Shown piece by piece: positions 11,720-23,580 of a stretch of 64,000 bases of DNA; the first letter of the stretch is position 1; each line of letters starts with the position of its first letter. Where the stretch lies: positions 79,696,960 through 79,760,959 of the forward strand of contig OZ038485.1 in assembly GCA_964036315.1 (NCBI GenBank), given 5' to 3'. Source of the stretch: Acanthosepion esculentum (taxonomy: Eukaryota > Mollusca > Cephalopoda > Sepiida > Sepiidae). Below the pieces are notes generated by a model that was given only the letters and a program-made list of their open reading frames with translations, had not been told where the DNA came from and did no database searches. Both the position numbers and the translations under genes were made by a program.

Positions 11720-11781
<62 letters not shown>
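11720..11781. repeat. (TA)n microsatellite
   Basis: An uninterrupted TA tract of about 60 bp immediately left of the minus-strand SINE A copy. Confidence 0.98.
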
Positions 11782-11787
<6 letters not shown>

Positions 11788-11925
11788 TTTCCAAGCGTAG
11801 CTTAGATGTGACACAAGACCGAAAGGATGGAGCTCCCAGTGAGGATCGATCTCACTACTCAGTCGTACGTGTTCTAGCAAGACAAGCTTGCAAACAATTA
11901 CGCCACATCGAGGTGCCCAAACACA
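11782..11925 (-). repeat. SINE family A copy, minus strand, inside (TA)n
   Basis: Reverse complement reads GGCGTAATTGTTTGCAAGCT, ACGACTGAGTAGTGAGATCG and ends ...CTAAGCTACGCTTGGAAAAT, matching family A. (TA)n lies on its right-hand side in element orientation and (CA)n(TA)n on its head side, so it appears to have inserted into, or seeded, the microsatellite. Confidence 0.8.
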
Positions 11926-12233
<308 letters not shown>

Positions 12234-12572
12234 GCGAATATATATTATCGATGATCCATTTCTGTCATGTAGCGCATTTTTGAAGCAACATCAGACACAC
12301 TATAATAACTTTACATGGTATTAAAATCATTATTAACGTAATGAAAACCACAGTTAGAATGAATAACATTGGCGCATTAATTTAACAGATTTACTAAACA
12401 AGTAACCATTTTTCCAAAGACATGTCTTCAAGATAAATAGATAGATGATAAATTATCTTTTGAAACATTTCACATTGACACGTGAGACTTGGTTTCTTTC
12501 TTGTCAAATGCAAGAAAATTATCCTGTTTTCATTTTTACAGTCATATATGTATAATGCGTTACCTCTTCGTC

Positions 12573-12655
12573 ATCGAGGCTCGATGGTGCAGTTGGTATG
12601 ACGTTTGCCTCATATCGTAACTGTCCGGGTTTTAATTCTCGGTAGTGGATGCTCA
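12573..12655 (+). repeat. tRNA-like SINE head
   Basis: CTCGATGGTGCAGTTGGTAT has the T-G--CAG-TGG layout of an A box, and CCGGGTTTTAATTCTCGG resembles a B box and T arm about 45 bases later. It runs straight into the RTE-like relic, so it may be a SINE next to its partner LINE or a chance junction. It cannot fold into a clean tRNA and is not called as a functional tRNA gene. Confidence 0.5.
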
Positions 12656-12659
12656 TTGC

Positions 12660-13850
12660 TGGTGAGTCCCAAATATAGGACGAAACGGCAATCCAGTGCT
12701 TTCCGGAGCCTGGAAAACAATAAACATACTCTCAGGAAGAAAATCAAAGCCTTTCATAATGTTCAAAGGCGCTTCCGCTGAAAAACGTAAAGCTAACCTT
12801 TTTGACCTCTTTAAGATACTCATGGGAGAAGCATCGTAATCATTCGTCTTCCACTCCCAATACATCAAATACCCAATACACTGGGCATAATCTCCATTCA
12901 ATTTACGCTCGATGAACTCGAAACAACACTCACACATATTGCCAACAACAAATCTCCAGGTCTTGACAATATACCTTCATTGTGGAAATATCTAATATTT
13001 CATTACCTCCTCCTTGAATTTTGAACCACACATTCATACACCATTAGCTGAAGAGCGGAATAGTCCCTGTTCCAAAAAAAGGTGGTCGGTCAAGTGCGAC
13101 AAACTATAGGGGTATAGCAACCATGCCAAATGCAGCAAAGGTTTACAATAACTTTCTGATAAATAGGATAGTCCCTAACATCGATCCATTCCTCCGAAAG
13201 AGACAGAATGGGTTTAGAAGAGGCAGGTCAGCAACTGATCAAATCCTCTCAATCGCCGCGTACTGGAAGAGATGAAAAAAGATGTCACACTCTGTTTTGT
13301 TGACTTTCGCAAGGCGTTTAATTCTATCAACATAAATATTATGGTCAAAATCCTCCAACTCTGTGGTATTCCCTCTAGTATTGTTGAAGCATTTAGAACT
13401 CTGTACAGAATCACCACTGCCACCGTTGTATCGCCTGATGGCAAGACTTTTTGAAGTTAAAGCAGGAGTTCTACAAGGCGAAATACTTGCTCCTTTTCTG
13501 TTTATATTTGTTTTGGGCATTATCTGTGCATCTTGAAAGACGACTGGATAGAACATATACAAATCTGCTTAGAAATATGCTTAACACAATTTAGGAAAAT
13601 TGAAACCAAACTCCCTTAAGCTCAAACCAAAGCGATTGCAGTTTGCCAGTCACTACCACCAATCGGACGGGATGGTCGTTCCATCCTTACTTTGATGGCA
13701 TCCTTCTAGAGGTGTCTTCTCACGAAAGTTAACTTTCACAGACACAAATGGCTCCAGACATTGGGGATCTGAGTATGTCAAGGCAGGACCGAGCAGTGTT
13801 AATGGTATTCCGACCAGCCACAACGTGGTCGAAGGATAATGATGATGACG
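12660..13850 (+). pseudogene. RTE-type LINE relic, RT region
   Basis: Pieces in several frames follow the RT order: NNKSPGLDNIPS; a segment with NAAKVYNN; RKRQNGFRRGRS; KKDVTLCFVDFRKAFNSINI (the clearest open part, 13272-13454); LCGIPSSIVEAF; TATVVSPDGK; and VKAGVLQGEILAPFLF. These are typical RTE/Ingi-like RT motifs. The YADD box is missing and there are many frameshifts. 13610-13850 (GGMASF-like, GSEYVKAGPSSVNGIP) may be the element's C-terminal or 3' part. The relic lies between blocks A and C of the left inverted-duplication arm, where the right arm has no LINE, so it probably inserted after the duplication. Confidence 0.8.
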
Positions 13851-13929
13851 AAGTTACCTTATCTCATTGCATGGTTACGAACTGTAAACGATTTTCATTT
13901 TTTTAATACGCCTCTCCTCCGTTGAATGC

Positions 13930-14735
13930 ATCAGATAGTCAAAACACATATTTAACAAAAATTAAATTTAAAATTTTAGCGTCACCCCGCTTTCATGCAC
14001 ATATCTAGTTACATCCGATGAAGTCTTAAAGAACGAAACGCGTTACACAAAAGCATATTTTCCACAAACATAGATTTTCCTAACTGTTCATGATATATAA
14101 AAAAGGTACATATCATTTTTTTATATTATGACAGTACTTACTGGTCAGACCTACACTTTGATGTTGGTCAGCATGGCATTATCTTTAACATGTGAAAGCA
14201 CGTGCGATATCCTGCCCACGTCAGCCGCCAACAAGTGAGGTAACAAATTTTAGGTGGTTAAGGGGATACTGCCACTCCTGGCGCAACCAGCAGCTTTTGC
14301 CACCGGACAGGGTATTGTTTTTGTATACGCGTCAGTCTCTTGCGATTTCATTTTACAACTGAAATGTTCAACATTGTGTTAAAAACGGTTTGCTTTTGAT
14401 CATTAACCAATGAATACCGCGCTCGTAGCGACCATTATCACTGGCATAATATGTAAGTTAAACAGATGTGTTTCACGTCGGAGTAGCATTGTGTTGCAAG
14501 CAAGGTTATATTTAACTTGGTTTATTTTAGAACTTGACCAGAGGCAACTCGATTATTTTTTAGCCTTGGTCTGAAGATGATGCGAAGCACTTTTTGGGTT
14601 CAGATTGACCTTTTAAGGAATTCACGGCACTCAAGCTCAGTAGGTAGCACATGATATGTCCATCTCTTTTCCACGCAGTCGGATCGCGGCGATTCTCCTC
14701 CCATGGAACCGTTAATTCGATTTGAGGACACTTTG
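13930..14735 (+). repeat. Interspersed repeat, left arm of the inverted duplication (block C)
   Basis: The reverse complement of 28710-29690 aligns along the full length. Examples are ATCTAGTTACATC/GATGAAG..., ACGAAACGCG, TTTTGCCACCGGACAGGGTA, TCAGTCTCTTGCGATTTC, GTGTTTCACGT, and CCACGCAGTCGGATCGC near the right end. No ORF is supported. It contains a hammerhead-like box at 14015-14048. Block order A-C here and C-A on the other side is collinear under inversion. Confidence 0.85.
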
Positions 14736-15029
14736 AATCAGACCACGCTACACTATTAACTTCTATGGGTTATTTAATTAATCCACACGAAATTTTATGC
14801 TTTCAAGAACAGATATTTTATAGATAATTTTATACTCCAAGTATAACGCTTCTTTACATGTATAGTTTGTAGATTATAAAATGTATTCAGGTCAGGGTGG
14901 GTTTAGGGAAAACAGTTAGGAAGTGGTTTCACTCTTCTGAAAACCTCCACCCGATGTCAGGCCTTGCTGTCAGGTGTAGTTTATCGTCACACACAGGATG
15001 AAAGTGTCTAATTCTTTGATTACTAACTT
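14736..15029. other. AT-rich DNA, nothing recognised
   Basis: The homology with the 28.7-kb arm ends near 14735 and the LINE relic begins near 15030. No feature seen between. Confidence 0.5.
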
Positions 15030-16370
15030 AGAATGAATCACCGTATAGCCTCGAACAAATTTGGTTCATGTGATGGCTCTGTAACAGTGTCTTAAATAAG
15101 AGTAAGTCTTTAATCCTTCATCTCATCACTCAGTTTGAGAATTTAACATCTGTTGATTAAACAAAATGTGTTGCTCGTATATTCTCTTCAAATTCTACTC
15201 TTGATTCATTTGTAGTGTTTTTGCCTGATATTTCACTGGGTCTCTATCGAGTAATGTGCTATCATCTCAAAACTGGACCCCCATAAAACATGTAAACTTG
15301 ATGATATCACTGGAATAGTTCTTAAGAAAGTTGCTCCTGAACTGCTTTCTGATCTATCTAAACTCTATAATAAATGCCATGCCGCTTCTTCTTTCACTGC
15401 TTGTTGAAAACCTTCTTCTGCAGTCCCAGTATTTAAGAACTCGAACCGTCTGATCATTCCGATTATCGGCCTATTAGATTCTACCTCTCTAATCAACTAT
15501 GTATTAGCATAGTATCTCACTTCGCAGGATCTTTTTTTTTTTCAGATAAGCAATATGGTTTACACTTCAACTGCATACTTATTAACGGTCTGAAAGATTC
15601 TATCAAGCTTTAGATGAGAATGATGACGTTCTGGCCGTTGCTTCTGACATTTCAAATGCATTTGACAGAGTTTGGCATGACTGACTTCTCGCAAGTTTAA
15701 AGGTATAGGGTATTTCTGAGCGAAATGATTCAGTCTTATCAAATCATGAAATGAATGTTGTTTGAACAGTCACTCTTCTTGATTTTTGTGCATTAATTCA
15801 AGTACCCCCGGTCTGTATACTTGGACCTACGTTTTTTTTCTAATGTTTATAAACGAACGTCATGATGTCTTCGATTCTCAACACAATACCCATGCTTATG
15901 ACACAACTATTTAATCATATCTTATTAGTAAGTCTGATCAGTTGGATATACTCAAATTGCAGATCATCTAAAAAAATCACCAACCATCTATTATTAACTG
16001 GGGCAAGAAATGGATTGCTAATTTTAACGCATCCAAAACGAAACTGCTTTCTTAATCATATGAGAGAATCTCTTTTGCTTTTCATCAGCATGGCTGATGC
16101 TAATTTTCAGGATAGTGTATCATTGCTCCTTCCTGGACTAACATTTTACGCTGACATGAAGTGGAAACATTATATTGAATTAATTGCCAGGTTTGTTGCT
16201 AATAAGGTTGAATCACTGTGCCATGAAAATGTTTCTCGCCAGAAACTATCATACACATTTATAAGTCTACCACTCATCCATGCATTGAATATTGTTACTG
16301 TTGTTGCCTTGTTAGGGACAGAAATAAAGACACAAAGAGAGGAATTGAGTTAAACAAATATATTAACAGA
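15030..16370 (+). pseudogene. Jockey/CR1-like LINE RT relic
   Basis: Reading across frames, from the N side: GCVTPYSLEQ-like ('MSHLRAYN' in the 54.6-kb copy); PEL(L)SDLSKLYNKCHAASSF; a segment equivalent to SSVVPVFKNS; SDISNAFDRVWHD (15650-15690, the RT A region with D-S-AFDRVWHD); LASLKGIG; then, past the start of the duplication at 15806, INDLLSSTPGLYTW, KKITNHLLLTGARNGLLILT and SMADANFQDSVSLLLPGLTF (163-codon frame 15862-16353). The YADD motif between 15800 and 15900 is lost. A sister relic of the same family is at 53690-55430. Dead element. Confidence 0.85.
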
Positions 16371-18798
16371 AACAGTAATACAACAAATACAAACGAGAGT
16401 GTTACAGCAAAAATGTTCGGTCGGAGTGACAGAGCTGACTGCTGGAAACTTCCCACTCCAAAGGGCAGTACCTGCTCCTATTTATAGCCGGTAAACTCCA
16501 TGCGTGCGTGGGTAAATTACCATAACAGCTACCATATCTGGTCTCGTGATTTTGCTATATATACAGAGATTCTTGATAACAACCAAAGAAATATTTGTAA
16601 AGTTATTGGTCATGACTTGGTATCTTGGGTTCAGTCATTATTTTCACCGCCGTGACGTAGCTTCCCTGTGTTTTTTCCATAAATATTTTCATGATATTTT
16701 TTCCGATGGACTTTCCTCTTTGATATTCATGATATTTTTTCCGATGGACTTTCCTCTTTGATACCTTGAATTTATGAAATTAAGTCTACAACAAGATTGG
16801 CGGCAAGGTCTCATCATTTTAAAGTTAAAATGGCTACATGTAATTACAAATTCTATGATAATAGTTTCTTCTCTCGCACTTCTCGCTTGTGGAAACACTT
16901 CAGGCTTCTTGCTTTCCGTTCACCTATGATTTTCAAACATTAAATAGAATCTTTTGCATTCGTAATTCCTGTCTTTTTTATTGTTCACTCTCCTTAATAA
17001 TGTAACAGTGACTTTCATCACAAACTTAAATTAAAATACTTACTTTCCCACCGCCGTGACGTAACTTCCCTGTGCCTTCTCTATAAATATTTTCATGGTA
17101 ATTACTCTGATGAACTTCTATGTTACCAAGACACTAAGGGCAATACTAGATTAACAGCAACGTACCATAACTTAACGGTTGAAATTGCAAGATGCAACTA
17201 TGTTCAGTGATAACAGTTTCTTCTCTCACACTTCAGTCCCCTTATACTTCACTCAATGTTAATCGATATCTTCTGTCTTTTTAATTCCTGTTCTTATATA
17301 GTTCTCTCCTCTTAATATTTTTTATCATATTGTCTCGCGCTCAGTAATCCTTTGTGTATTAGTGGCTTTATTTGGGATTAAATGATTAAAAAAGTATAGG
17401 ATTTATTATATTTTTCCTGGTCGGAAATCAGCGCACTTTTTTAAAAAACCACCCCACTGTTTAAAAAGAAATCCACAGTAATTCATAGATATTAAAGTAA
17501 AGAAAATGTGACGCGTCATGATTGATCACTTAGTTTTCAAAGGGACACGTGATATTTTTAATCCTAAATATTGATCTAAATTCCTTATTTGGTCATCTGT
17601 CTAATGTCTTCCTTTCTGTTCTTAACTGGGACAAGTAATGAACCTTTATTTTCCTTTCATCTTATTGGAAGCAAGTTGTACTTGTAGAAACGTGAGTGAG
17701 TCGCTTGACAAAACGAACCTTTGTCCACGGATATTTGTGTGTTTGTGTGTCTCTCTCTCTCTCTCAACATTTGACGAGTACTTTAAGATAAGAGAGAGAG
17801 AAGAGACACACAAACTGACATTGAGTCGTTATTCAGCAGGCTTTGGTGAAAGTTGGATGAAGTTAGCATAAAAGGGGCTAACTTGGAATAATATCCTGAG
17901 GTGGCTGCTTGAGGTCTTTGTTATCCCGAGAAAGATATATCTACGTAGCCCAATTAGTTTAGTATGGTTTACTATTTTAATTAGTCTAAATTATTTATGA
18001 ATGAGGTTATTGGTCCCGTTTACTTTTTTGTACCGAATATTTTAAAATTCTAATATCGCCATCCACTTACAGGAAAAAGGTTAATTTCTGCGGCGATATG
18101 GTAATGTTTCACTTTGTTTTTACATTTTTTCATAGTTACATTGTTTTTGTTTTTTTGTTTTGTATTTTTGTTTTGTTTTTCTACCAGTGTACATCTTGAG
18201 GTGGATCGCATACTATCGTATTAATTTTTGAAAATTTAATCTTTCCAAATGAAGAGGGATTTTTTAAACGTAAATCGAAATAATTTCTCTCCACACTTGA
18301 ATTGTAAATTAGAATTTCTGTGAAAACGACTTGGGTGCTTTCGGCCAGTAATTGCGAATGTCAAGATAGTGAAAATCAGATACTTCCTTCAACCAATCTT
18401 TGTATATGATGCATATTTTGTTTGCAAAATAAGTAAATTAGTCCTATTATATTCATTTCCCCCACCTCAGAAGCACCGCTTGGTACAGGAGTATGTTTTT
18501 TTTCCATTTAAGCGCGCCTTGTGTAGTAGTATCCGAGTATATAGTCTTATCAGAACCGCCTAGCTGAAGATTTACAAGCATTTTGTTCATGTTTATTTGA
18601 ATAAATTTTCTGTTCCCATATTGTCTTCTTGACTTGTTAATATTACATTTATTTTTCCAGTATTCTTTTTGGTTTAAAGTCATTTTTCGGTGTCTAATTT
18701 GGCGACAGTTAAAATCTTTGCGATCCTTAAATAACAATTTTGTAGAATTCCTAACGCCACATCCTTCATATGATGTAAGCCTTCTATTAATCGTAACT
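15806..18798 (+). repeat. Direct segmental duplication, copy 2
   Basis: Nearly identical to 1-2977. Differences by eye include the one-base deletion TTGGCAG/TTGCAG, a 38-bp tandem duplication present only here (16688-16763), a six-base deletion near 16946, two bases fewer of GA near 17800 and a 19-base contraction of the TTTTGTAA tract near 18160. Apart from the LINE fragment at its left, the 2.4 kb tail (16370-18798) has no recognised gene. The 94-codon minus frame 18453-18737 is preserved only because the copies are young. Confidence 0.95.
16688..16763 (+). repeat. 38-bp tandem duplication, copy-2 specific
   Basis: TTCATGATATTTTTTCCGAT begins two consecutive 38-bp units; copy 1 (around 890) has one. 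A useful marker for telling the two segmental copies apart. Confidence 0.95.
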
Positions 18799-19534
18799 GG
18801 TTTAATGATTCTTTTATGTACAGCCTGTATATTTATTCACTATTTATCCAGTGTCGTTTTCCGTTTTAGTAATCTGACATTCTTTTGGAACTTACTGTAA
18901 GCATATAGCTTGGTTCTCTTCAAAATCCGATAGAATTATCGTTCTTATTTCTGTCAATATAGGTGATTTTAAATCCGTTTCAAAAGTAAGACACTTAAAT
19001 TAACTAAACTTGAAACTTTCGCATACCCGGTTGGAAGTGCCTGCGTAATATACAAAATCGTTAATTACATTCTCACTTAATTTCGAACACTGTCACTGTA
19101 TGAAATAGTTTGTTTTTATCGGTAAATATTTACATGAATAGATGCAGTCCTTTCCATAGCAAAGTTTCAGGCTTATCCGGCAAATATATTAAGCATTTTT
19201 TCTCCGCTAAGCAGTTAACACCATATCTGTTAAATATTTATTCGGAGCGCCGAGATGTATTTCTTGCTGAATTACCGTTCGGGAGACAAAAGAGAAAACA
19301 TTTTAAACCAAAATAAATTTTAGTGGTTGTGTAGGTGTATTATTAGGTCCCTGTTGAAAATGCAGTTTTTGGGGACTTGATTTGATTGGAAGGAGAGGGG
19401 TGAATTCTTGTGGTGTTCGTGTCAATTGATAGAATGTATGGGCCGTGAATCGAATTAGCTAGGATATGACCAACTTCCTCACCTCCCTTCAGCCTTGTGC
19501 CGGAAACAATGTATTCCTTGTTAAATAAAGATGA
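18799..19534. other. AT-rich DNA after the duplication, no recognised gene
   Basis: Frames at 18634-18900 and 19110-19316 lack motifs. The first crosses the duplication boundary, which argues against it being a gene. Confidence 0.5.
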
Positions 19535-19840
19535 ACTCAAGCTATTGAGCCACTCAAATATCTAGGCTTGATTATAAGCGATTATAACTTCAAGAGCAGA
19601 ATAAACAATGACTGTTGTTGCAAAACTAAGAACCATCTGGGTGTATTGGCCTTTTCAATCTTTTTGTGAACGTGCGAATCTTGGACACGGAAAATAAATA
19701 ATAAAAATAATTCGAATGAGACGCTATAAGACCTTCCTGGGTATATCTACGTAAGCCGCTTCACCAATTACGCACCGGGATATATTATTAGACACAAAGT
19801 GGGAAAGCGGAACTGACAAATTTCTCTACGTCCAAAAAGC
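19535..19840 (+). pseudogene. RTE-like LINE relic, RT C-terminal (thumb) part
   Basis: Translation gives IEPLKYLGLIISDYNFKSRI, then a CESWTR..NNSNET segment matching 'ACESWTL..RI.A.EMRC', and then YVSRFTNYAPGYIIRHKVGK matching 'Y-DRITNEEVR--I'. This order is typical of the C-terminal region of endonuclease-RT LINEs. Stops and frame changes are present. It is probably from the same family as 2990-3640. Confidence 0.65.
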
Positions 19841-20094
19841 CAGCTAATAACGTTTCATCACCAAACAGACCCTGGATTTTCTCCAGTCATAATGAAGGGC
19901 TCTACTATTAGGTTCTTTGTTCAAACAACTGTTAGCAATAAACGTCGCCCGAGAAACTGCTTATTAGCGTGCCCACGTCGCAATAGAATGGGAAAATACC
20001 TCGGAGTTTAATGTGAACATGTTTGTGTGCGTCTGTGTGTTTGTGCATGTGTGTCTGAACGTTGGGTGTCGTAGTGAACGTCCTTTTCCTTGAT
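19841..20094. other. Non-coding stretch with short (TG)-rich run
   Basis: A TGTGTGCGTCTGTGTGTTTG run near 20022-20050. Otherwise nothing recognised. Confidence 0.5.
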
Positions 20095-20335
20095 CATAGG
20101 CATAGATGTTATTTTTTCTCAATTTCGGGTAATTTCAGGCATGAATTCCAAGACGAAAATGAATGTGATACTTGTCGAAACATGTTTTATAAAAAAAGGT
20201 GGGCTCTTATTAAATTAAGAATATTTTCGAACGTACAGAAATGCGGCGATAGGTTTTTTAATAGTAATTACTCGAAATTGAGAAAAAAAGATAACATCTA
20301 TGGCTGAAGATGGTGAATATTTTCGCCGAAAATAC
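20095..20335. mobile_element. Foldback/MITE-like element with about 40-bp inverted arms
   Basis: CATAGATGTTATTTTTTCTC followed by AATTTCGGGTAATT (20102-20135) is matched in reverse by AATTACTCGAAATTGAG and AAAAAAAGATAACATCTATG (20268-20303). The inner sequence is about 130 bases. A CTGAAGA...GAAA box follows the right arm at once (20304-20333). No protein coded. Element class cannot be named from this copy. Confidence 0.7.
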
Positions 20336-20489
20336 TTGCGAATAATATGGATCGAACATCTAATCGATTGTAGAATTAATAAAGACAAGGATCGTGTCGT
20401 TCAGTGAAGTAAGTTAATGCTTCTTAATCTATTAACGAATGGAATTCGCCATTAATTACATTAACTTTATTGATTTATTTTTTGAATGA

Positions 20490-20492
20490 CTT

Positions 20493-20525
<33 letters not shown>

Positions 20526-20526
20526 C

Positions 20527-20579
<53 letters not shown>

Positions 20580-20580
20580 T
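20490..20580. repeat. Compound microsatellite (CT)n(CTAT)n(TA)n(TG)n
   Basis: Four simple motifs run into each other: CTCTCTCTC, TCTATCTA, TATATA and TGTGTG. Confidence 0.97.
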
Positions 20581-20639
20581 GTAAAAATATCAAAAATAAT
20601 GGATTTTTATTTATTACTCCGACAGATGTTATTATATAA

Positions 20640-20835
20640 ACGTTAAATGTTTGAGTAGACGCTTCGTTTATTCATGAAACGCTGTTTATTTTCGTCTACT
20701 GACTTAAATATTCGAAAAAATCTTAATGAAGAAAAATATCTTATCTCTCGTGGGATTTGAACCTACGTCGCTCTAGACAGGGAAACTACTTGTTAGATCC
20801 CAACGCTTTAGACCTCTCGGCCATGAAATGCGCTG
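20640..20835 (-). repeat. SINE family C copy, tRNA-Leu/Ser-like head, minus strand
   Basis: Reverse complement starts ATGGCCGAGAGGTCTAAAGC and later reads GTAGGTTCAAATCCCACGAG. TGGCCGAGAGG is a perfect A-box type and GGTTCAAATCC a perfect B-box type, at tRNA-like spacing, with the long variable-arm layout of tRNA-Leu/Ser. The anticodon stem is imperfect and a common tail (TTTTTCTTCATTAAGATTTT) follows, so this is a SINE and not a functional tRNA gene. Confidence 0.75.
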
Positions 20836-20929
20836 AACTTGAAGCAAAGCTGAATAGTACCTTATAAATTATAAACTGAAGTATGCCTTCTTTAGAAATT
20901 GTTTTTTTTTACGTTAGAAGATAAGTAAT

Positions 20930-21080
20930 TTGTGGCCGAGAGGTCCAAAGTACGTAGGACGACGGTCTCCGCTACCCTGAGGGACGCAGGTTGGGATCAT
21001 GCTGTAGAGTGCACATTTTTCTTTAATAAGATTTTTCGAATATGCCAGTTCGTAGACAAAAATAGACAAACTAAAATTAT
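20930..21080 (+). repeat. SINE family C copy, plus strand (inverted relative to previous)
   Basis: TGTGGCCGAGAGGTCCAAAG, GGACGCAGGTTGGGATCATG, then the same tail (TTTTTCTTTAATAAGATTTT, TCGAATATGCCAGTTCGTAG). The B box is damaged here (GGTTGGGATC). Together with the minus copy it forms an inverted pair separated by about 100 bp. Confidence 0.75.
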
Positions 21081-21299
21081 GATATACTTACACAAATAAG
21101 TTATACACACGGACACTGCTTGGCTAGTCAAATGCATGTGAAGTCTGCTTAACCAACAAAAATCAAACAGCACAAAAATAAGAATACCATAAAAATATTG
21201 TCATATCTCATTCTCTAACGAAGCTTTAATAAAAGCGAAACAATTTAGATTGAAAAAATGTTTCCTATTTGATCTTTATCCTATTATAGTTATTTATAA

Positions 21300-22235
21300 A
21301 GTATAATGAAGTATTGACACAAGGTTAGACCACAAGAATGGAGCCCTTAGTACGCAGAAAGTCACGGTAGTAATGGACAATACGCTTACTTTGCCGACAA
21401 TTATCCTATAGTGAGGGCTACTTCTTTATTACGGCAGGTGTAAGGAAACGCAGAGCACTCAGTGAAAGTCATTTCACTATCTTGTCATAAAGGCTAACTC
21501 GACTAACTCGTTCGTCATCAATCTAAAATATGATGCTCTCATTTGCTTTGCTCAGTTGGACACAAGGTCTCAATCGAAGGGCGCTTAATTAAGAAGGAAC
21601 TAATGATCAACGCACTCTAAACTCAGTTGTAATTGATCCAATGAAGCAAGCTTTCTCACTATAATAAAAGTAGTTTGTTACTACACCACGTGATAGATTC
21701 CCAAACACTTTTTATTACTATTTACTTAGGGTAACGGAGAGGTCAAATGTCGGGATCACCCACTGTCGATGGATGTCACAACTCAGTTGTAATTGATCCA
21801 ATGAAAGCGTTCCAAACATTTTTCCTTACAATTTACTTAGGATAACTTTGAAGCCGAAAGTAGGGAGCACTTAGTGACGACTGAACTCACTACTCAGTTG
21901 TACGTAGAAAATTTGCGTGATACGCTTCATAATAATTGCTCCACATCGAATTTCTCCCAACAATATTTATAGTGATTTACTAAGCACAGGTTAGATATAG
22001 CAGCAAGTGAGGATAGATCTGTATACTTTATGGTAATTAAGCTAGCGAAAGAAGCAAACTAGCCCAAGTCGAAGTGGCTTATAGCAATTAACTAAGCGTA
22101 ACTTAGTTGCGGTACAATGCTGACAATATGTCGACACTAGTCAGGATCGAGCTCACCACTCAGTCATAATTAATCAGACAAATTTTGATTTAATTACGAC
22201 TGGTTAGTAAGTTTGTTTTGCTAGTTAAATCACTG
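21300..22235 (-). repeat. Cluster of SINE family A remnants
   Basis: On the minus strand the family A landmarks recur about every 130-150 bp: TTACTTAGG/ACTAAGC near 21725, 21835, 21975 and 22090; CTCAGTTGTAATTGATCC near 21625 and 21780; and CACTACTCAGT(T/C)GTACGT-like at 21893 and 22155. Most units lack one end. 22190-22230 returns to the plus orientation (TTACGACTGGTTAGTAAG). It looks like a nest or tandem amplification of one SINE. Confidence 0.65.
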
Positions 22236-22239
22236 TTTA

Positions 22240-22880
22240 CATATAGACTTTTTTCAATTATCTACTAGGATTTATACTAAATATTTTAAGCGACGAATAT
22301 CGAACGAGGCAGTTATGATTTATCCTCACTTAATTTCACCAAAAAGTCGTTCGCCTGTATATCAATTATAAAACGTCCAGTTCATTCTCTATATTTCTTT
22401 CGTGTATGCGTTAGGAGTAACTCTAACGGGACTTTGTTCACGAGTATGGCAATATATTTTGCCTAGTTGACTGAGTGTATCATCTACGTAATTACTAACT
22501 TTCGATATTTTCCTTCTCGTCCATGGATACTATGTGTATTTTCTCATTTTTTAATCAGTTACCTAAAAACCCAGATTTAAAATATCGCCTTGTTGGAATT
22601 CATTCCATTTCTTTTCAACTGTCATTTACATATGTAAATTTTATTTGCTACTGCTTTTATTCCGACTAGTAATAGCGCCGCTACCGAACAATCGAAAGAG
22701 ACAGTAGAATATTGTTTGTGTGCATGGGTCAAATTAGGGAGGTGTTTGCTTTTTTTTTTTATTCAACTTTGCATGGTCAACCCTTACCCTGCTGAAAAAT
22801 TTATTCGCGCTCCTGATGAATGGTTATATATTTTTAACAATAAATGATATCTAAAATATATTTTACATATTTCTTTGTTT
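22240..22880. other. AT-rich DNA, nothing recognised
   Basis: No repeat match or coding signal noticed, apart from a T10 tract near 22751. Confidence 0.5.
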
Positions 22881-22884
22881 ACGT

Positions 22885-23580
22885 GGTTGTTACGAATTCA
22901 GATAGCCCAAACACGCATACACGCATATACTAAGGTTAATCTCCACTTGACAACAGAAGAGGTCACGTGGGAGTCTCGAGTCATTTTGGGGAAGCAGGTC
23001 AAGATGTCGACTGACCCAGTTACCCTTAGTAACAGATGTCATGAAGCAGCAGGAGCTGGAATTCTCGCCAGATGCAGGACACGTGTGAGTTAGAAAATGA
23101 CTTGGGAGTCAGTTGCTGTCTTGTCTTTAAAGGAGCAAGACACGGAATCGAAGCGCTGATAACTTATGAACGGAAGGAGGAGACTCATTTTGGTAATGAC
23201 GGAACTTGTCCGATTCATCATAAGAAACTCCGGATAAGAAATATAAGGATGTATATTTCTGTTCGTTAACTCCAGATTGAAGAAGATAAATCGAGTTATT
23301 TATCACAGAAGAGACAAGGCAATTTGTATGCTGAGAATACAGTCTGTGTTTGAGGAAAGAAAAGAGGAATCAAGAGAGAAGAAAGTATATATCTCTGTTG
23401 CATCCAGACCGTGGTTGAAGCTGAATTGAATAAAGAAGAAATAAAGAAAAGAGGAAACACGAGAGAGAAAAGAAAGGATAATAAGTAGGAGAGAGAACTG
23501 AATATAAAGATAAGTGACTATATTTCTGGACCCGTGCTAGAAAGTTACACATGCATCCATAAACTTTATGTTATTGCAAA
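22885..23580 (+). other. Less AT-rich stretch of unknown kind, with purine-rich imperfect repeats
   Basis: Two overlapping frames (22875-23093, 23072-23269) have no known motif. From 23240 a TATATTTCTGTT...CCAGA--GAAGAAGAT-like phrase recurs near 23390 and 23510, with AATAAAGAAGAAATAAAG between. LTR-like features (TGTTAC start at 22887, AATAAA signals) are suggestive, but no matching end with a target duplication was found. Confidence 0.3.

Noticed and set aside
12573..12655. Functional tRNA gene
   Set aside because: Only box-like segments are present; stems do not close and it runs into LINE sequence.
18453..18737. 94-codon minus-strand gene, also present at 2632-2916
   Set aside because: Preserved in both places only because the 3-kb duplication is recent; no domain, low-complexity lysine/asparagine content.
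20757..20830. Functional tRNA-Leu/Ser gene on the minus strand
   Set aside because: A and B boxes are perfect, but the anticodon stem does not pair and the tail is shared with a second inverted copy, so it is a SINE.
22887..23034. Short LTR bounded by TGTTAC...GTAACA
   Set aside because: Only about 148 bp, and the flanking five bases (GTGGT, GATGT) do not match, so there is no support from a target duplication.
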